Assembly: GCF_013170845.1 (NCBI RefSeq)
Contig: NZ_CP033367.1
Coordinates: 62,001-126,000, forward strand
Source: Mesorhizobium loti R88b
GTDB taxonomy: Bacteria; Pseudomonadota; Alphaproteobacteria; Rhizobiales; Rhizobiaceae
Length of the DNA: 64,000 nucleotides
Direction of reading: 5' to 3'
The translations under genes were made by a program, and so were the position numbers. The notes beneath the pieces are model-generated. The model made no database searches. It was not told the origin of the DNA and worked only from the letters and a program-made list of their open reading frames with translations. Position 1 is the first letter of the stretch, and every line of letters starts with the position of its first letter. Shown here piece after piece: positions 26,392-35,900 of this stretch.

Positions 26392-26830
26392 GGATACTGA
26401 AGACGGACCGGCAATGGATGCCAGGCGTTTCGCGGCGCTCGCCGAAGCCTATGGCGGCGATTTGCGGCGCTGGCCGGAAGCGGAGCGCAAAGCTGCCACG
26501 GCCTTTGCTTCAAACGAGGCGGGCCAGGCCATTTTGCGGCATGCCGGCACGCTTGACACCTTGCTTGACAGCCACAGCGTCCAGCACCCCGGCAGGGCGC
26601 TGCACGACACGATCTTGCGGACCGCCAACCGGCACCTCGTCCAGCGCCGACGCCAGCGGTTCTGGTGGCTGGGCCTGGGACTTGCCGGTATTGGCCTGGC
26701 CGGCGCCATCGCCGGACTGGCCCTGGTGACCGTCGTCACGCCCGAGGTCCCGCCCGACCATTATGTGCTCGATGCCAATGCGACAGCGTTCGGCGATGTC
26801 GGACCCGACACGATCGAGGAAGACCTATGA
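26384..26830 (+). CDS. Membrane protein, probable anti-sigma factor
   Basis: 148 residues. The cytoplasmic N-terminal part (about 1-88) has helical segments with RRFAALAEAYGGDLRRWPEAER. One membrane helix follows a basic RRRQRFWW anchor (about 93-116), then a short periplasmic tail. The position directly after the ECF sigma gene and the topology suggest an anti-sigma factor, but no zinc-type HxxxCxxC motif is present. AAGGGGAAGA precedes the ATG. The stop overlaps the next start (ATGA). Confidence 0.65.
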   Translation: MAEDTEDGPAMDARRFAALAEAYGGDLRRWPEAERKAATAFASNEAGQAILRHAGTLDTLLDSHSVQHPGRALHDTILRTANRHLVQRRRQRFWWLGLGLAGIGLAGAIAGLALVTVVTPEVPPDHYVLDANATAFGDVGPDTIEEDL

Positions 26831-27282
26831 GCACAGGCCGTAACCTCCTCATCGCGTCGGTGGTGCTGAATGTCTTCCTGGCCGGTGCGCTTGCCGGAGG
26901 GGCTGTCTGGATAAGAAGCGGCAAATCGGGCCAGGGCACTTCGCTGGAAGCGGCCGGCGGCCGGCTTCCCGACCAGCAGCGCATGCTGTTTCGCAAGGCG
27001 CTGCGCGAAGTGCGCCGCGAGTCGCACGACATCATCCTCGACGGCCAGCAGGCCAGGCGCGAGGCGGCGGATTTGCTGCGGCAGCCCGTCATCGACACCG
27101 TGGCCCTGGCAGCGGCGCTGGAGCGAGCCCGCAATGCCGACATCACGGTGCGCACGCGGCTGGAGCAGCGCATCATAGAGTTCGCAGCGGCAGGTTCGGC
27201 CGACGATCGCAGCGTGCTGGCGGAGGGCCTCGCTAGACGCAGCGGGACGCAGCCGTCAGCGACGCCAAAAAAATCACCGTGA
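26827..27282 (+). CDS. Putative periplasmic metal-sensor/heavy-metal-resistance family protein
   Basis: 151 residues. An N-terminal membrane anchor (about 7-30) is followed by a long periplasmic helical hairpin with LPDQQRMLFRKALREVRRES and ARREAADLLRQPVIDTVALAAALERAR. This resembles the CnrX/CpxP-like heavy-metal-resistance family (PF13801 type). No His/Met-rich metal site is visible, so metal binding is not supported directly. It is translationally coupled to the anti-sigma gene and may be its periplasmic sensor partner. Confidence 0.7.
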   Translation: MSTGRNLLIASVVLNVFLAGALAGGAVWIRSGKSGQGTSLEAAGGRLPDQQRMLFRKALREVRRESHDIILDGQQARREAADLLRQPVIDTVALAAALERARNADITVRTRLEQRIIEFAAAGSADDRSVLAEGLARRSGTQPSATPKKSP

Positions 27283-27325
27283 CGACCGACGGAAAACACC
27301 GACTGCACCCGTTTAACGAATGAAG
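27283..27325 (+). promoter_or_regulatory. Second copy of the candidate ECF-sigma promoter
   Basis: CGACCGACGGA at 27283-27293 and CGTTTAACG at 27310-27318, 16 nt apart, then AATGAAG, matching 25147-25188. It starts directly after the stop codon of the metal-sensor gene and precedes the GCG_CRPN start by about 70 bp. Confidence 0.55.
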
Positions 27326-27391
27326 GGCAGAACCTGCCGGACCATCTGGCACCGACAGGTTTTCAATCTCGGACAACTTCGGAGCATGGTC

Positions 27392-27670
27392 ATGAACTAT
27401 CTGACAAAATACGCGATCACCGCCGCTCTCGCGGTGACCGGAACGGTTGCTACGGTTGCGGCATCCTCGGCAATGCCGCTGGCGCCGCTTGCCGGCCCGG
27501 CGCTGGTCGAGCACGTCGCCTGGGGTTGCGGGCCTGGCTGGCATCCCAATCACTGGGGCCGCTGTGTCCCCAACCGTGTGGTGGTCTACCCGCACTATTA
27601 CTATGGGCCCGGCCCCGCCTTCTACGTCTGGCATCCGCATCACCACTGGCATCGCTGGCATCACTGGTAA
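27392..27670 (+). CDS. GCG_CRPN-type small secreted His-rich protein (copy 1)
   Basis: 92 residues. A signal peptide (about 1-26) is followed by the GCG_CRPN hallmark WGCGPGWHPNHWGRCVPNR and a Tyr/His/Trp-rich tail (HPHHHWHRWHHW). Function unknown; the His-rich tail could bind metal. The ATG at 27392 has GGAG 7 nt upstream; another ATG lies two codons earlier. A paralogue is at 32578-32832 on the other strand. Confidence 0.85.
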   Translation: MNYLTKYAITAALAVTGTVATVAASSAMPLAPLAGPALVEHVAWGCGPGWHPNHWGRCVPNRVVVYPHYYYGPGPAFYVWHPHHHWHRWHHW

Positions 27671-27677
27671 AGGCTAC

Positions 27678-27698
27678 GGGGCCGGCCGCGCCGGCCCC
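27678..27698 (+). terminator. GC-rich hairpin after GCG_CRPN copy 1
   Basis: GGGGCCGGC / GCCGGCCCC stem of 9 bp with a 3-nt loop, 8 bp after the stop. There is no T tract, so termination is uncertain; it may instead protect the short mRNA. Confidence 0.5.
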
Positions 27699-27782
27699 CA
27701 CGTCCCCAGTTGAACAGGCACGAAACGGCTCGAACGGGCTTCAAGCGCCGCGCGCAGGAAGCCCAAGCAATGGAGAGCTGAC

Positions 27783-29291
27783 TTGGCTATCCCGGCCTCC
27801 AAATCCCCGCCAGATCCAGCCCCAGATCCAGCCCTTGTCGCCTTCAACCGCTTCGGGCTTGGAGCACGGCCCGGTGACCGCGACAGGATTGCCGGCGACC
27901 CGCGCGGCTACCTGAAGTCGGAACTGCGGCAGCCCGACATCGCCCTGATCTCGCTCGATGATCCGGCCTATGACGGCCTGCTGGGCAGCACGTCAGCCAT
28001 CCATGCCAGCATGGCGGCAAATTTCCAGCGCAAGCTCGACCGCGAGCATATGGCCACTGCCCCAGCGCAGCCGGCGACGGCGAGCGTTAAGGCCATATCC
28101 GCGCAGGCCGCATCGGCCCAGGTTATGCCGGCCCAATCCGTATCGCCGCCCGCGGCTCCGGCCAAACCCGCCCCCCCAATCGAGGCCACGCTGTTTCGCG
28201 CCGAAGCCCAGGCGCGCTTCGACAAGGCCTTGCGGGCCGAGGCCGGCTTCGTTGAACGTCTCGTCTATTTCTGGTCGAACCATTTCTGCGTCTCGGTAGC
28301 GAAGGACAACATTGTACGGGCCAGCGCCGGTGCCTTCGAACGGGAAGCCATCCGCCCCTTCGTGCTCGGCCGCTTCGCCGACATGCTGATGGCGGTGGAG
28401 CGGCACCCGGCGATGCTGTTCTATCTCGACAACCAGCAATCGGTCGGCCCGGACTCCCGCGCCGGCAGGAACCGCCAGCGCGGCCTCAACGAGAATCTCG
28501 CCCGCGAGATCATGGAGCTGCATACGCTGGGCGTCGGCAGCGGCTATACCCAGGCCGATGTAACCAGCTTCGCCCGCATCCTGACCGGCTGGACGATGGC
28601 CGGGCGGGAAGGACGGCTGGGCGAACCCGGCAGTTCCGTCTTCAACGCCAATGCCCATGAACCGGGTGACGCGGTGCTGCTGGGCAAGACCTATCCGGCC
28701 GGCGGCATGGGCCAGGCCGAGGCGGCGCTCAACGACATCGCCAGCCATCCGGCAACGGCACAGCACATCGCCACCGAGCTCGCCCGCCACTTCATATCGG
28801 ACGAGCCGCCGCCGGCGGTGGTCGCGCGGCTCGCCAAGGTGTTCACAAAGAGCGACGGCAATCTCAGGGCACTGGCATCGACCCTCATCGACATGCCGGA
28901 GGCGTGGTCGACGCCCTTGGCCAAGATGCGTTCGCCCTTCGACTATATCGCCGCCATCCGCCGCGCAGCTGGCCCAGGTCCGGCGAGCGATCCCGGCCAG
29001 TCGCTCAACTGGCTCAATGCGCTTGGCGAACCGCTCTGGCAGCCGCCGGGGCCGAACGGCTTTTCCGACCAGGCGGACAGCTGGGCATCCGCCGAAGGCA
29101 TGAAGATCCGCCTCGATATCGCCTGGCAGGCGGCCCGCCAGGTCAAGGACATCGGCAATCCCAACGACATGCTCGACGCCGTCGTCGGCCCCTCCGCCTC
29201 GCCGGAGACACGGCAAGCTGTCGCCCGCGCCGAGTCCAAGCAACAAGGCCTGGCGCTGCTGCTGATGGCGCCGGAATTCCAGAGACGATAG
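27783..29291 (+). CDS. DUF1800 family protein
   Basis: 502 residues of the DUF1800 family, which is nearly always paired with DUF1501. Family segments are FNRFGLGARPGD at the N-terminus, RLVYFWSNHFCVS, NENLAREIMELHTLGVGSGY and LTGWT. A low-complexity Ala/Pro/Gln/Val stretch (about 93-135) interrupts the N-terminal part. The TTG at 27783 has GGAGAG 5 nt upstream. Function unknown; likely exported with its partner. Confidence 0.9.
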   Translation: MAIPASKSPPDPAPDPALVAFNRFGLGARPGDRDRIAGDPRGYLKSELRQPDIALISLDDPAYDGLLGSTSAIHASMAANFQRKLDREHMATAPAQPATASVKAISAQAASAQVMPAQSVSPPAAPAKPAPPIEATLFRAEAQARFDKALRAEAGFVERLVYFWSNHFCVSVAKDNIVRASAGAFEREAIRPFVLGRFADMLMAVERHPAMLFYLDNQQSVGPDSRAGRNRQRGLNENLAREIMELHTLGVGSGYTQADVTSFARILTGWTMAGREGRLGEPGSSVFNANAHEPGDAVLLGKTYPAGGMGQAEAALNDIASHPATAQHIATELARHFISDEPPPAVVARLAKVFTKSDGNLRALASTLIDMPEAWSTPLAKMRSPFDYIAAIRRAAGPGPASDPGQSLNWLNALGEPLWQPPGPNGFSDQADSWASAEGMKIRLDIAWQAARQVKDIGNPNDMLDAVVGPSASPETRQAVARAESKQQGLALLLMAPEFQRR

Positions 29292-29340
29292 CGCCAGCCA
29301 AGATACCCCCGGCACCGACAACTCCAGTGGAGACCACGTC

Positions 29341-30600
29341 ATGAGCCTGCTGTGTGAAACCCCTCACCCGTCCCGCCGCGCCATGCTGATGACCGGCGGC
29401 GCGCTGTTTGCGTGGGCCTATCTGCCGCGTTTCGCCCGGGCCGCCGACAATCGCGATCCGCGCCTGATCGTCATTGTCCTGCGCGGCGCGCTTGACGGCC
29501 TGTCCGCTGTCGGTCCGGTTGGCGATCCCGACTATGCCGGCCTGCACGGCGATATCGCTTTGTCGCTATCCGGCCCGCATGCGGCGCTGCCGCTCGATGG
29601 TTTCTTTGCGGTCAATCCGGCGATGCCGGTGTTTGCGCGGCTGTTCAAGGACAAACAGGCTGCTGTGGTTCATGCGGCCGCCACAGGCTATCGAGACCGC
29701 TCCCATTTCGACGGCCAGGATGTGCTGGAAAGCGGCTTTGCCGGCCCCGGTCATGTCGCCACCGGATGGCTCAACCGGGCACTGGAAAACCTGCCGGCGG
29801 GCGATCGCGTGGCGACACTTGGCGGGTTGGCCGTCGGACCGTCGACGCCGCTGGTGATCCGAGGTGCTGCCCCCGTGCTTGGCTGGGCGCCGCAATCCCT
29901 GCCGGCGCCCGCCGGCGATCTCGCGGCCCGGGTTCTCGACCTCTACCAGCATCGCGATCCGGTGCTGGCAGTGGCCCTGCAAAAGGGCCTCGACGCCGAC
30001 CGCATGGCGCTCGACGACCAGACGGGCGCCAATGCGATGAAGCCGAAGGGCGGGCCGATGAAGCCGAAGGGTGGCCTCGACAGCGCCGCCGGCATGCGGC
30101 AGGCCGCGCAAGGTGCGGCCAAGCTGATCGCGGCCGATGACGGGCCACGGGTTGCTGCACTGGCCTTCGACGGCTGGGACACGCATGTCAACGAGGGCGG
30201 CGCGACCGGACGGCTCGCCACCTTGCTCGGCGGCCTCGACGGTGCCTTCGAGGAGTTCGAAAAGGGCCTCGGCGAGCGTTGGAAAGACACGGCGATCGTC
30301 GCCATCACCGAATTCGGGCGCACGGCGCAGATCAACGGCACCGTCGGCACCGATCACGGCACCGGCACGGTGGTGCTGCTTGCCGGCGGCGCGATCAAGG
30401 GCGGCCGCGTCATCGCCGACTGGCCGGGCTTGAAGCCGTCACAGCTTTACGAACAACGCGATCTCGCCCCAACCAGCGATGTCAGGGCGGTGCTGAAAGG
30501 GTTGCTGGCCGACCAGTTCGGGCTGTCGGCTGCCGTTCTTGGGGACAAGGTGTTTCCGGAGTCCGCCGCGGTGACGCCGATGCGAGACCTCATTGTCTGA
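29341..30600 (+). CDS. DUF1501 family protein, Tat-exported
   Basis: 419 residues. The N-terminal SRRAMLMTGGALFAWA is Tat-like. The mature part has an alkaline-phosphatase/sulfatase-like fold by family knowledge, with VLRGALDGLSAV, HDRSHFD-like YRDRSHFDGQDVLESG, FDGWDTHVNEGG, TEFGRTAQINGT and TDHGTGTVVLL segments. A short tandem duplication gives MKPKGG twice (about 232-246). It follows DUF1800 by 49 bp. The biochemical role of the pair is not established. Confidence 0.9.
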   Translation: MSLLCETPHPSRRAMLMTGGALFAWAYLPRFARAADNRDPRLIVIVLRGALDGLSAVGPVGDPDYAGLHGDIALSLSGPHAALPLDGFFAVNPAMPVFARLFKDKQAAVVHAAATGYRDRSHFDGQDVLESGFAGPGHVATGWLNRALENLPAGDRVATLGGLAVGPSTPLVIRGAAPVLGWAPQSLPAPAGDLAARVLDLYQHRDPVLAVALQKGLDADRMALDDQTGANAMKPKGGPMKPKGGLDSAAGMRQAAQGAAKLIAADDGPRVAALAFDGWDTHVNEGGATGRLATLLGGLDGAFEEFEKGLGERWKDTAIVAITEFGRTAQINGTVGTDHGTGTVVLLAGGAIKGGRVIADWPGLKPSQLYEQRDLAPTSDVRAVLKGLLADQFGLSAAVLGDKVFPESAAVTPMRDLIV

Positions 30601-30722
30601 AGCACCACCGCGAGCCTGAACCTCGCGCCATATGGGCCAGCATTAAGGTTAAATTTACTATAGATTTGTTCTTGCCGCGCAAATATTCGAATAGTTTCCC
30701 AAAACTATGCTGAGGCATATCA

Positions 30723-32477
30723 ATGGGAAAATTTGCAGCTCAGCTTCAACATCTCTTTTGGCTAGTCTGCCATCCGCTGACGTTGGCCGTGATCAGTCTT
30801 GCCGGTGTCTTCGCCGCCAACCGCGCCGAGCACGAATGGCTTTCGGTGCCCTTCTCGCTGGCGCTGGTTGCGGCCCTTGCCGGACTGCTGTTCCTGGCTT
30901 CCGGCCGGCTTGCCTTCTCCGTCTATCTCGCCTGGATGGGCATCGCCTTCGTCACCGTGGTTTCGGCGATCAAGTTCCGCATGAAGGGTTTTTCCCTGCA
31001 TTTCTACGACGCGGTTTTCTTATCGAGGGATCCCGAAGTGTACCGCTTCCTGCTCGGCTCCTACCTCCATCTGATCCTGCCGGTTGTCATTGCGCTGGTG
31101 CTCGGCATCGCGGCCGCGATCCTGCTGTTCCGGATCGACCGAAAGATTGGCTGGCCGGTGTCGGCACGCGTTCTGGTGATGACGGCGCTCGCCATTCTGG
31201 TGCCGCTGACCTTTCCGGCCGAGGCATCCAAGGACCGCTATTTCTACTATATGCAGGGCCGGCACATGTCGGCCTTCTTCGTCTCGCTGCTCGACCTGCG
31301 CAACCTGGTTGTCGAGCAGGCATTCGAGAAGCGCCTGCAAGCCGTTACCCCGCAAGCACCTTTCGCCGACACGGTCGACTGCGGCGATCGGGCAAAACTT
31401 CCCGATATCTTTTTCGTGCTGAGCGAAAGCCAGTCCGACCCCGGCAACTTTCCTCAGGTGAGCGGCGGGGCAGGCTTCCTGCAGAGATTCGCCCCCAGGG
31501 CAGGCACGCCGCATCCAATGCAAGTCGAGACCTTTGGCGGCGGCACCTGGATCACCAATCTGTCGCTGATGACTGGCCTTTCAGCCACCGATTTCGGCTG
31601 GCGAAGCCCGTATCTGACGATCACTTTGCAGGACAAGGTGGCCGGCGCCCTGCCGGAGGTGCTGGCGCGCTGTGGTTATCGAACCGCCGTGATGACACCG
31701 ATGGATTTCACCTTCGTCAATGAAGGACCGTTCCTGAAATCGATCGGCTTCGAGACCGTGCTCGACATCAAGGACATCGCGGCGCCCTTCTATCATCTGC
31801 GCGACGTCTTCTACTACCATGCGGCCGAGGCGTTCATTGCCAGGCACCGCAAGGAAGACGGCCGGCCGCTGTTCCTCGAAATCCAGACCATGTTCCCGCA
31901 CTCGCCCTATGAGGGGCGGATGGATCCCGACCTGAAGGCCGCCGGCGAACCTTTCTCGGATGATTTCCAGGTCAACGAATATCTGCGCCGGATGGCGGTG
32001 GCGCGGAGTGACTTCCAGGATTTCCTCGACGACCGCAAGGCGGATGCCGGCCAACGCGGCGCCGTGGTGCTCGAGTTCGGCGACCACCAGTCGTCGGCGA
32101 CCAAGCCGTTTGTCGATGTGATCGGCGGTGAGGACACCTTGGCGAGGCCCAATTCGATTGCCTACCGCACCTTCTACACGCTCACCACCTTCAACCATCC
32201 GCTCAGCCATCCAATGCCTGACATGGCACCGCTCGATGTCGGCTTCCTCAGCGCCAGCCTGCTCGATGCCGCAGGCCTGCCAATGTCGCCTGTCATGGCC
32301 GATCTCGTGCGTTTGCGCGACCATTGCGGCGGCAGTTTCCATGGCTGCGCGGATCGCGCCGCAGTGGATGCGCATCTGCGCCGGCGCGTCGATTCAGGCC
32401 TGCTGCATTTGTTCCCGCAGGCCGCCCCACTGCGAGTTCCTGCGCAACAGCTTCAATCAGTGGCCGCCGCCCGTTAG
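30723..32477 (+). CDS. LTA-synthase-like/phosphoglycerol transferase membrane enzyme
   Basis: 584 residues. About five N-terminal membrane helices (1-175) are followed by a periplasmic sulfatase-like domain. Its landmarks are PDIFFVLSESQSDPG (about 227, metal Glu), GGGTWITNLSLMTGL (about 271, with the probable nucleophile Thr), FPHSPY and EFGDHQSS (about 450, metal Asp/His). Family members transfer phosphoglycerol to glycans; in rhizobia cyclic beta-glucan or another periplasmic or surface glycan is a plausible acceptor. The AT-rich 120 bp upstream probably holds its promoter. Confidence 0.85.
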   Translation: MGKFAAQLQHLFWLVCHPLTLAVISLAGVFAANRAEHEWLSVPFSLALVAALAGLLFLASGRLAFSVYLAWMGIAFVTVVSAIKFRMKGFSLHFYDAVFLSRDPEVYRFLLGSYLHLILPVVIALVLGIAAAILLFRIDRKIGWPVSARVLVMTALAILVPLTFPAEASKDRYFYYMQGRHMSAFFVSLLDLRNLVVEQAFEKRLQAVTPQAPFADTVDCGDRAKLPDIFFVLSESQSDPGNFPQVSGGAGFLQRFAPRAGTPHPMQVETFGGGTWITNLSLMTGLSATDFGWRSPYLTITLQDKVAGALPEVLARCGYRTAVMTPMDFTFVNEGPFLKSIGFETVLDIKDIAAPFYHLRDVFYYHAAEAFIARHRKEDGRPLFLEIQTMFPHSPYEGRMDPDLKAAGEPFSDDFQVNEYLRRMAVARSDFQDFLDDRKADAGQRGAVVLEFGDHQSSATKPFVDVIGGEDTLARPNSIAYRTFYTLTTFNHPLSHPMPDMAPLDVGFLSASLLDAAGLPMSPVMADLVRLRDHCGGSFHGCADRAAVDAHLRRRVDSGLLHLFPQAAPLRVPAQQLQSVAAAR

Positions 32478-32496
32478 CACGGCGCAATGGAAACCT

Positions 32497-32523
32497 GGTG
32501 GCGTCACAGGGGACGCCACCTTT
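32497..32523 (+). terminator. Terminator between convergent genes
   Basis: GGTGGCGTC / GACGCCACC stem of 9 bp with a 6-nt loop, followed by TTT, 20 bp after the phosphoglycerol-transferase stop and ahead of the convergent GCG_CRPN gene. Confidence 0.75.
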
Positions 32524-32577
32524 GGTCGAAACGCCGACACCGCTTCCGAGGCGGCGCCGCGTCGATCCGCTCCGTGA

Positions 32578-32832
32578 TTACCAGTGGTGGTGCCAGTGGT
32601 GGTAGTGATGGTACCGCCAGTGTCCCGGCCGGACTATTATCACGCGACGACGGTTGGGCACGCAATTTCCCCACCGGTTCACGTGCCAGCCAGGGCCGCA
32701 TCTCCAGCCGACGCTTTCGATTGGCAACGCAGCGGCGCTAGGCTTTGCCATGGGCAGGGCCTGCGAGCCGACGCTCGAAAGCGCCAATGTGCCTGCTGCG
32801 ACTGCGATCGGCAGAATGTATCTGGTGAGCAT
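32578..32832 (-). CDS. GCG_CRPN-type small secreted His-rich protein (copy 2)
   Basis: 84 residues. A signal peptide (about 1-26) precedes VGWRCGPGWHVNRWGNCVPN and a basic/His-rich tail (HYHHWHHHW). The ATG at 32832 has GGAGG 8 nt upstream. It is a paralogue of the copy at 27392, but the ECF-type promoter found there is not seen upstream of this one, so the two may be regulated differently. Confidence 0.83.
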   Translation of the reverse strand: MLTRYILPIAVAAGTLALSSVGSQALPMAKPSAAALPIESVGWRCGPGWHVNRWGNCVPNRRRVIIVRPGHWRYHHYHHWHHHW

Positions 32833-32991
32833 AATCTTGGCCTCCATGGTTCCACATTCACGAGAACGTTATAGCATCCCGCAGGCTGAAGCCGTGCGAG
32901 TGGTTCCATCACATATTCGTTAGCGGACAGAGCGCTCGCCATGTGACGACGCCACAGTCCTCGGCGCGGCGTCGTCTCGTCCTCATCTTGA

Positions 32992-35900
32992 TTAGGCGGC
33001 CTCGACCTTGGCGGCGGGCGCGTCCTCTCCCCGCACCAGTTTGGTCACGCCGGCGAAGTCGAGCTTACCCGAACCGAGCACCGGCACTTTCGGGACGACG
33101 CGCACTTCGGCGGGCACCATCAGGTCCATGGCGCCATTCGCCTTGGCGAAAGCGAGGAAGTCGGCGCGTGTGGCGCCTGGCGCCTCGGTGATGAGAACGA
33201 GCTTCTCGCCCTTGCGCGCATCCGGCACAGAAGCAACGGCCGACAACGAGCCTTTCCACATTTCGCCCGCCAGCGCCTCGACCGCGGCCAGCGAAATCAT
33301 CTCGCCGCCGATCTTGGCGAAACGCTTGGCGCGGCCGCGAATGGTGATGAAGCCGCCCTCATCGATAGACACGACGTCGCCGGTGTCATGCCAGCCGTCC
33401 GGCAGCGTTTCGAGCACGCCCGGCTTCTCGGCGCGCAGATAACCCGCCATGACATTGGGGCCGCGCACGAACAGCCGCCCGCCATCGTCGACACCGGGCA
33501 CCGGGTCGAGGCGGTATTCCATGCCCGGCATGATTTTGCCGACGGTTCCGGAACGGTTGTACATCGGCGTGTTGATGGAAATCACCGGCGCGGTCTCGGT
33601 GACGCCATAACCTTCCAGGATGCGCACGCCGAACTTTTCCATATAGGTCATGCGCGTCGACGCCTTGACCGGTTCCGCGCCGGCAAAGCAATAGCGTATC
33701 GAGCGGAAGTCGTACGGATGCGCCGTGCGCGCGTAGCCGCTGAGGAACGTATCGGTGCCGAAGATGATCGTCGCGTTGGATGCGTAGATCAGTTCCGGCA
33801 CGATGCGGTAGTGCAGCGGCGACGGGTAGAAATAGACCGGCACGCCCGAAATCAGCGGCAGCACCATGCCCGCCGTCATGCCGAAGGAATGGAAGATCGG
33901 CAGCACGTTGAACACCTTGTCGCCCGAATGGAAGTCGATGCGCGAGGCCGCCTGGGCGGCATTGGCCAGGATGTTGCGATGCGTCAGCACCACGCCCTTC
34001 GGCGTGCCTTCCGAACCCGAAGTGAACAGGATCACCGCCGGGTCGTTGGGCAAGCGCGGCGCGCGCGGCGTCGACTTGCGTAAGAGCCCGAGCAGCTTGT
34101 CCTTGAGACCGATGGTTTTGCGCAGATCGTCTAGCCAGACGATGTCGACCGAGCGACCGATCTCCTCGACCACCGCGCCGAGCTTTGCCTGCTCGACGAA
34201 CGCGCGGGAGGTGAGCACAGTCCGAACTTCGGCGGCCTTGCAGGCGGACAGGATATTGGCGGCACCTGCGGTGAAGTTGATCATCGCCGGCACCTTGCCC
34301 GCCGACATGACGCCAAGCAGCGTCGCGCATGAGCCGTTGGCATTGGGCAGCATGATGCCGAGCGTCTGCTGATCGGCATAAAGGTTCTGGAATTTCTCGC
34401 CAAGCACGGCGGCGGCCGTGAACAGCTTGCCGTAGCTCAGCGAACCGGTGACCGGATCCTGCACGGCGAGCTCTCCCATACCGCGTTCGTTCGCCGTCTG
34501 GATGATCTTTTCCAGGACCGTCTTGTCGATGTCCTGCGTGCGGAAGACGAGATCCGACATCACCTGATAGAGAGCCGCTCCCGCCGCGGCGCGGCGTTTG
34601 CGGCCCTTCAATTCCGGCGGCACTTGAAGCTTGACCGGTTCCAGAATGGTCACCTTGACCTTCGGGAACAGCCGGCGGCGCACATGTTGCGACGACAGCC
34701 GCGAAAAGTAGCTCTTCTCCAGCCCGTCGATGCGCACCGGCACGACCATTGAGCCCGTCTTGTCGGCGACCATGGCGGCGCCGTCATAGACCTTCATCAA
34801 CCCGCCGGTGACGGTGATGCGGCCTTCGGGGAAGATGACCAGCGGATCGCCGCCCTGCACGACCTTGATCAGCGTGCGGGTCGACATCGGCTTGGCCGGA
34901 TTGAGCGGCAGAGCACGGGCAAGCTTCATGAACGGCTTCATCCACCAGGCCTGGGCGATGGTGTAGTCGATGGCGAAGACCGGCTCCTCGTCGGTCAGCG
35001 TCAGCGCCAACGGACCATCGAGAAAGCTGACATGGTTGAGCGCCAGGATCGGCGCCTTGCCGGCCGCCTTGAGGTTGTCCATGCCCTCGACTTCCAGGCG
35101 CAGGAAGGCGCGGAACAGGATGGAGACGAAATCGCGGAACGCGTTGGTCGGCAGGAATTTCAGCATCAGCCAGGCGGCGACGGCGTTGGCCACGGCGAGC
35201 CCGAACAGAATGCCACCGGTGGAGACTTTCGTCTGGATCACGGCGACAAGAATACCGCCGACCGTCATGAAGCCGGCATTGACGATGCTGACGGCAGCGA
35301 CGACGCGGGCGCGGCGCGCTTCAGGCGACCAGGCTTGCACCGCGGCGAAGGTCGGCACCACGAGGAAGGCGCTGGCGATGGCCATGCCGGCAAGGTCGAT
35401 CGCAACACGGATCGTGTTAGGCCCGGCGAAGAACAGGGCAAGCGTCTCCGCCCTTGGCGAAGGCTGCATGCTCCAGATGGTCCAGGCCAGATGCAGGCCG
35501 AACAGCGCCAGCAGCGCCGTTCCGACCGGTGCGGGCAGAAGCACAATGCGGCCCTGCGACATCCATGCGGCAATGGCCGAACCGATGGCGATCGAGACGG
35601 CGAAGACAGCGAGATAGACGGTGACCGCTATCTCATCGCCGCCGAGCGAATCCTTGATCAGCGTCGGCAGGATCGACAGCACGATGGCGCCGATCAGCCA
35701 GAACCAGGAGGTCATCAGGCCGGCGCGCCAGATGCGCGTGTCGGTGCGCAATTCGCTGACCTGACGCCAGGTCGAACGGAAGATGTTCTTGTCGATGACG
35801 AGGTCGGGCGCCGCCGAACCGGTGGACGGGATGTAGCGGCTGACGAACCAGCAGCCGACGGCCAAGGCCATCATGATCGGTCCGAAGACCGTGACGCCGA

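Noticed and set aside
30036..30077. Short tandem duplication in the DUF1501 gene as a frameshift or mobile footprint
   Set aside because: The duplicated MKPKGG unit is in frame and the conserved motifs on both sides remain intact, so it looks like simple slippage.
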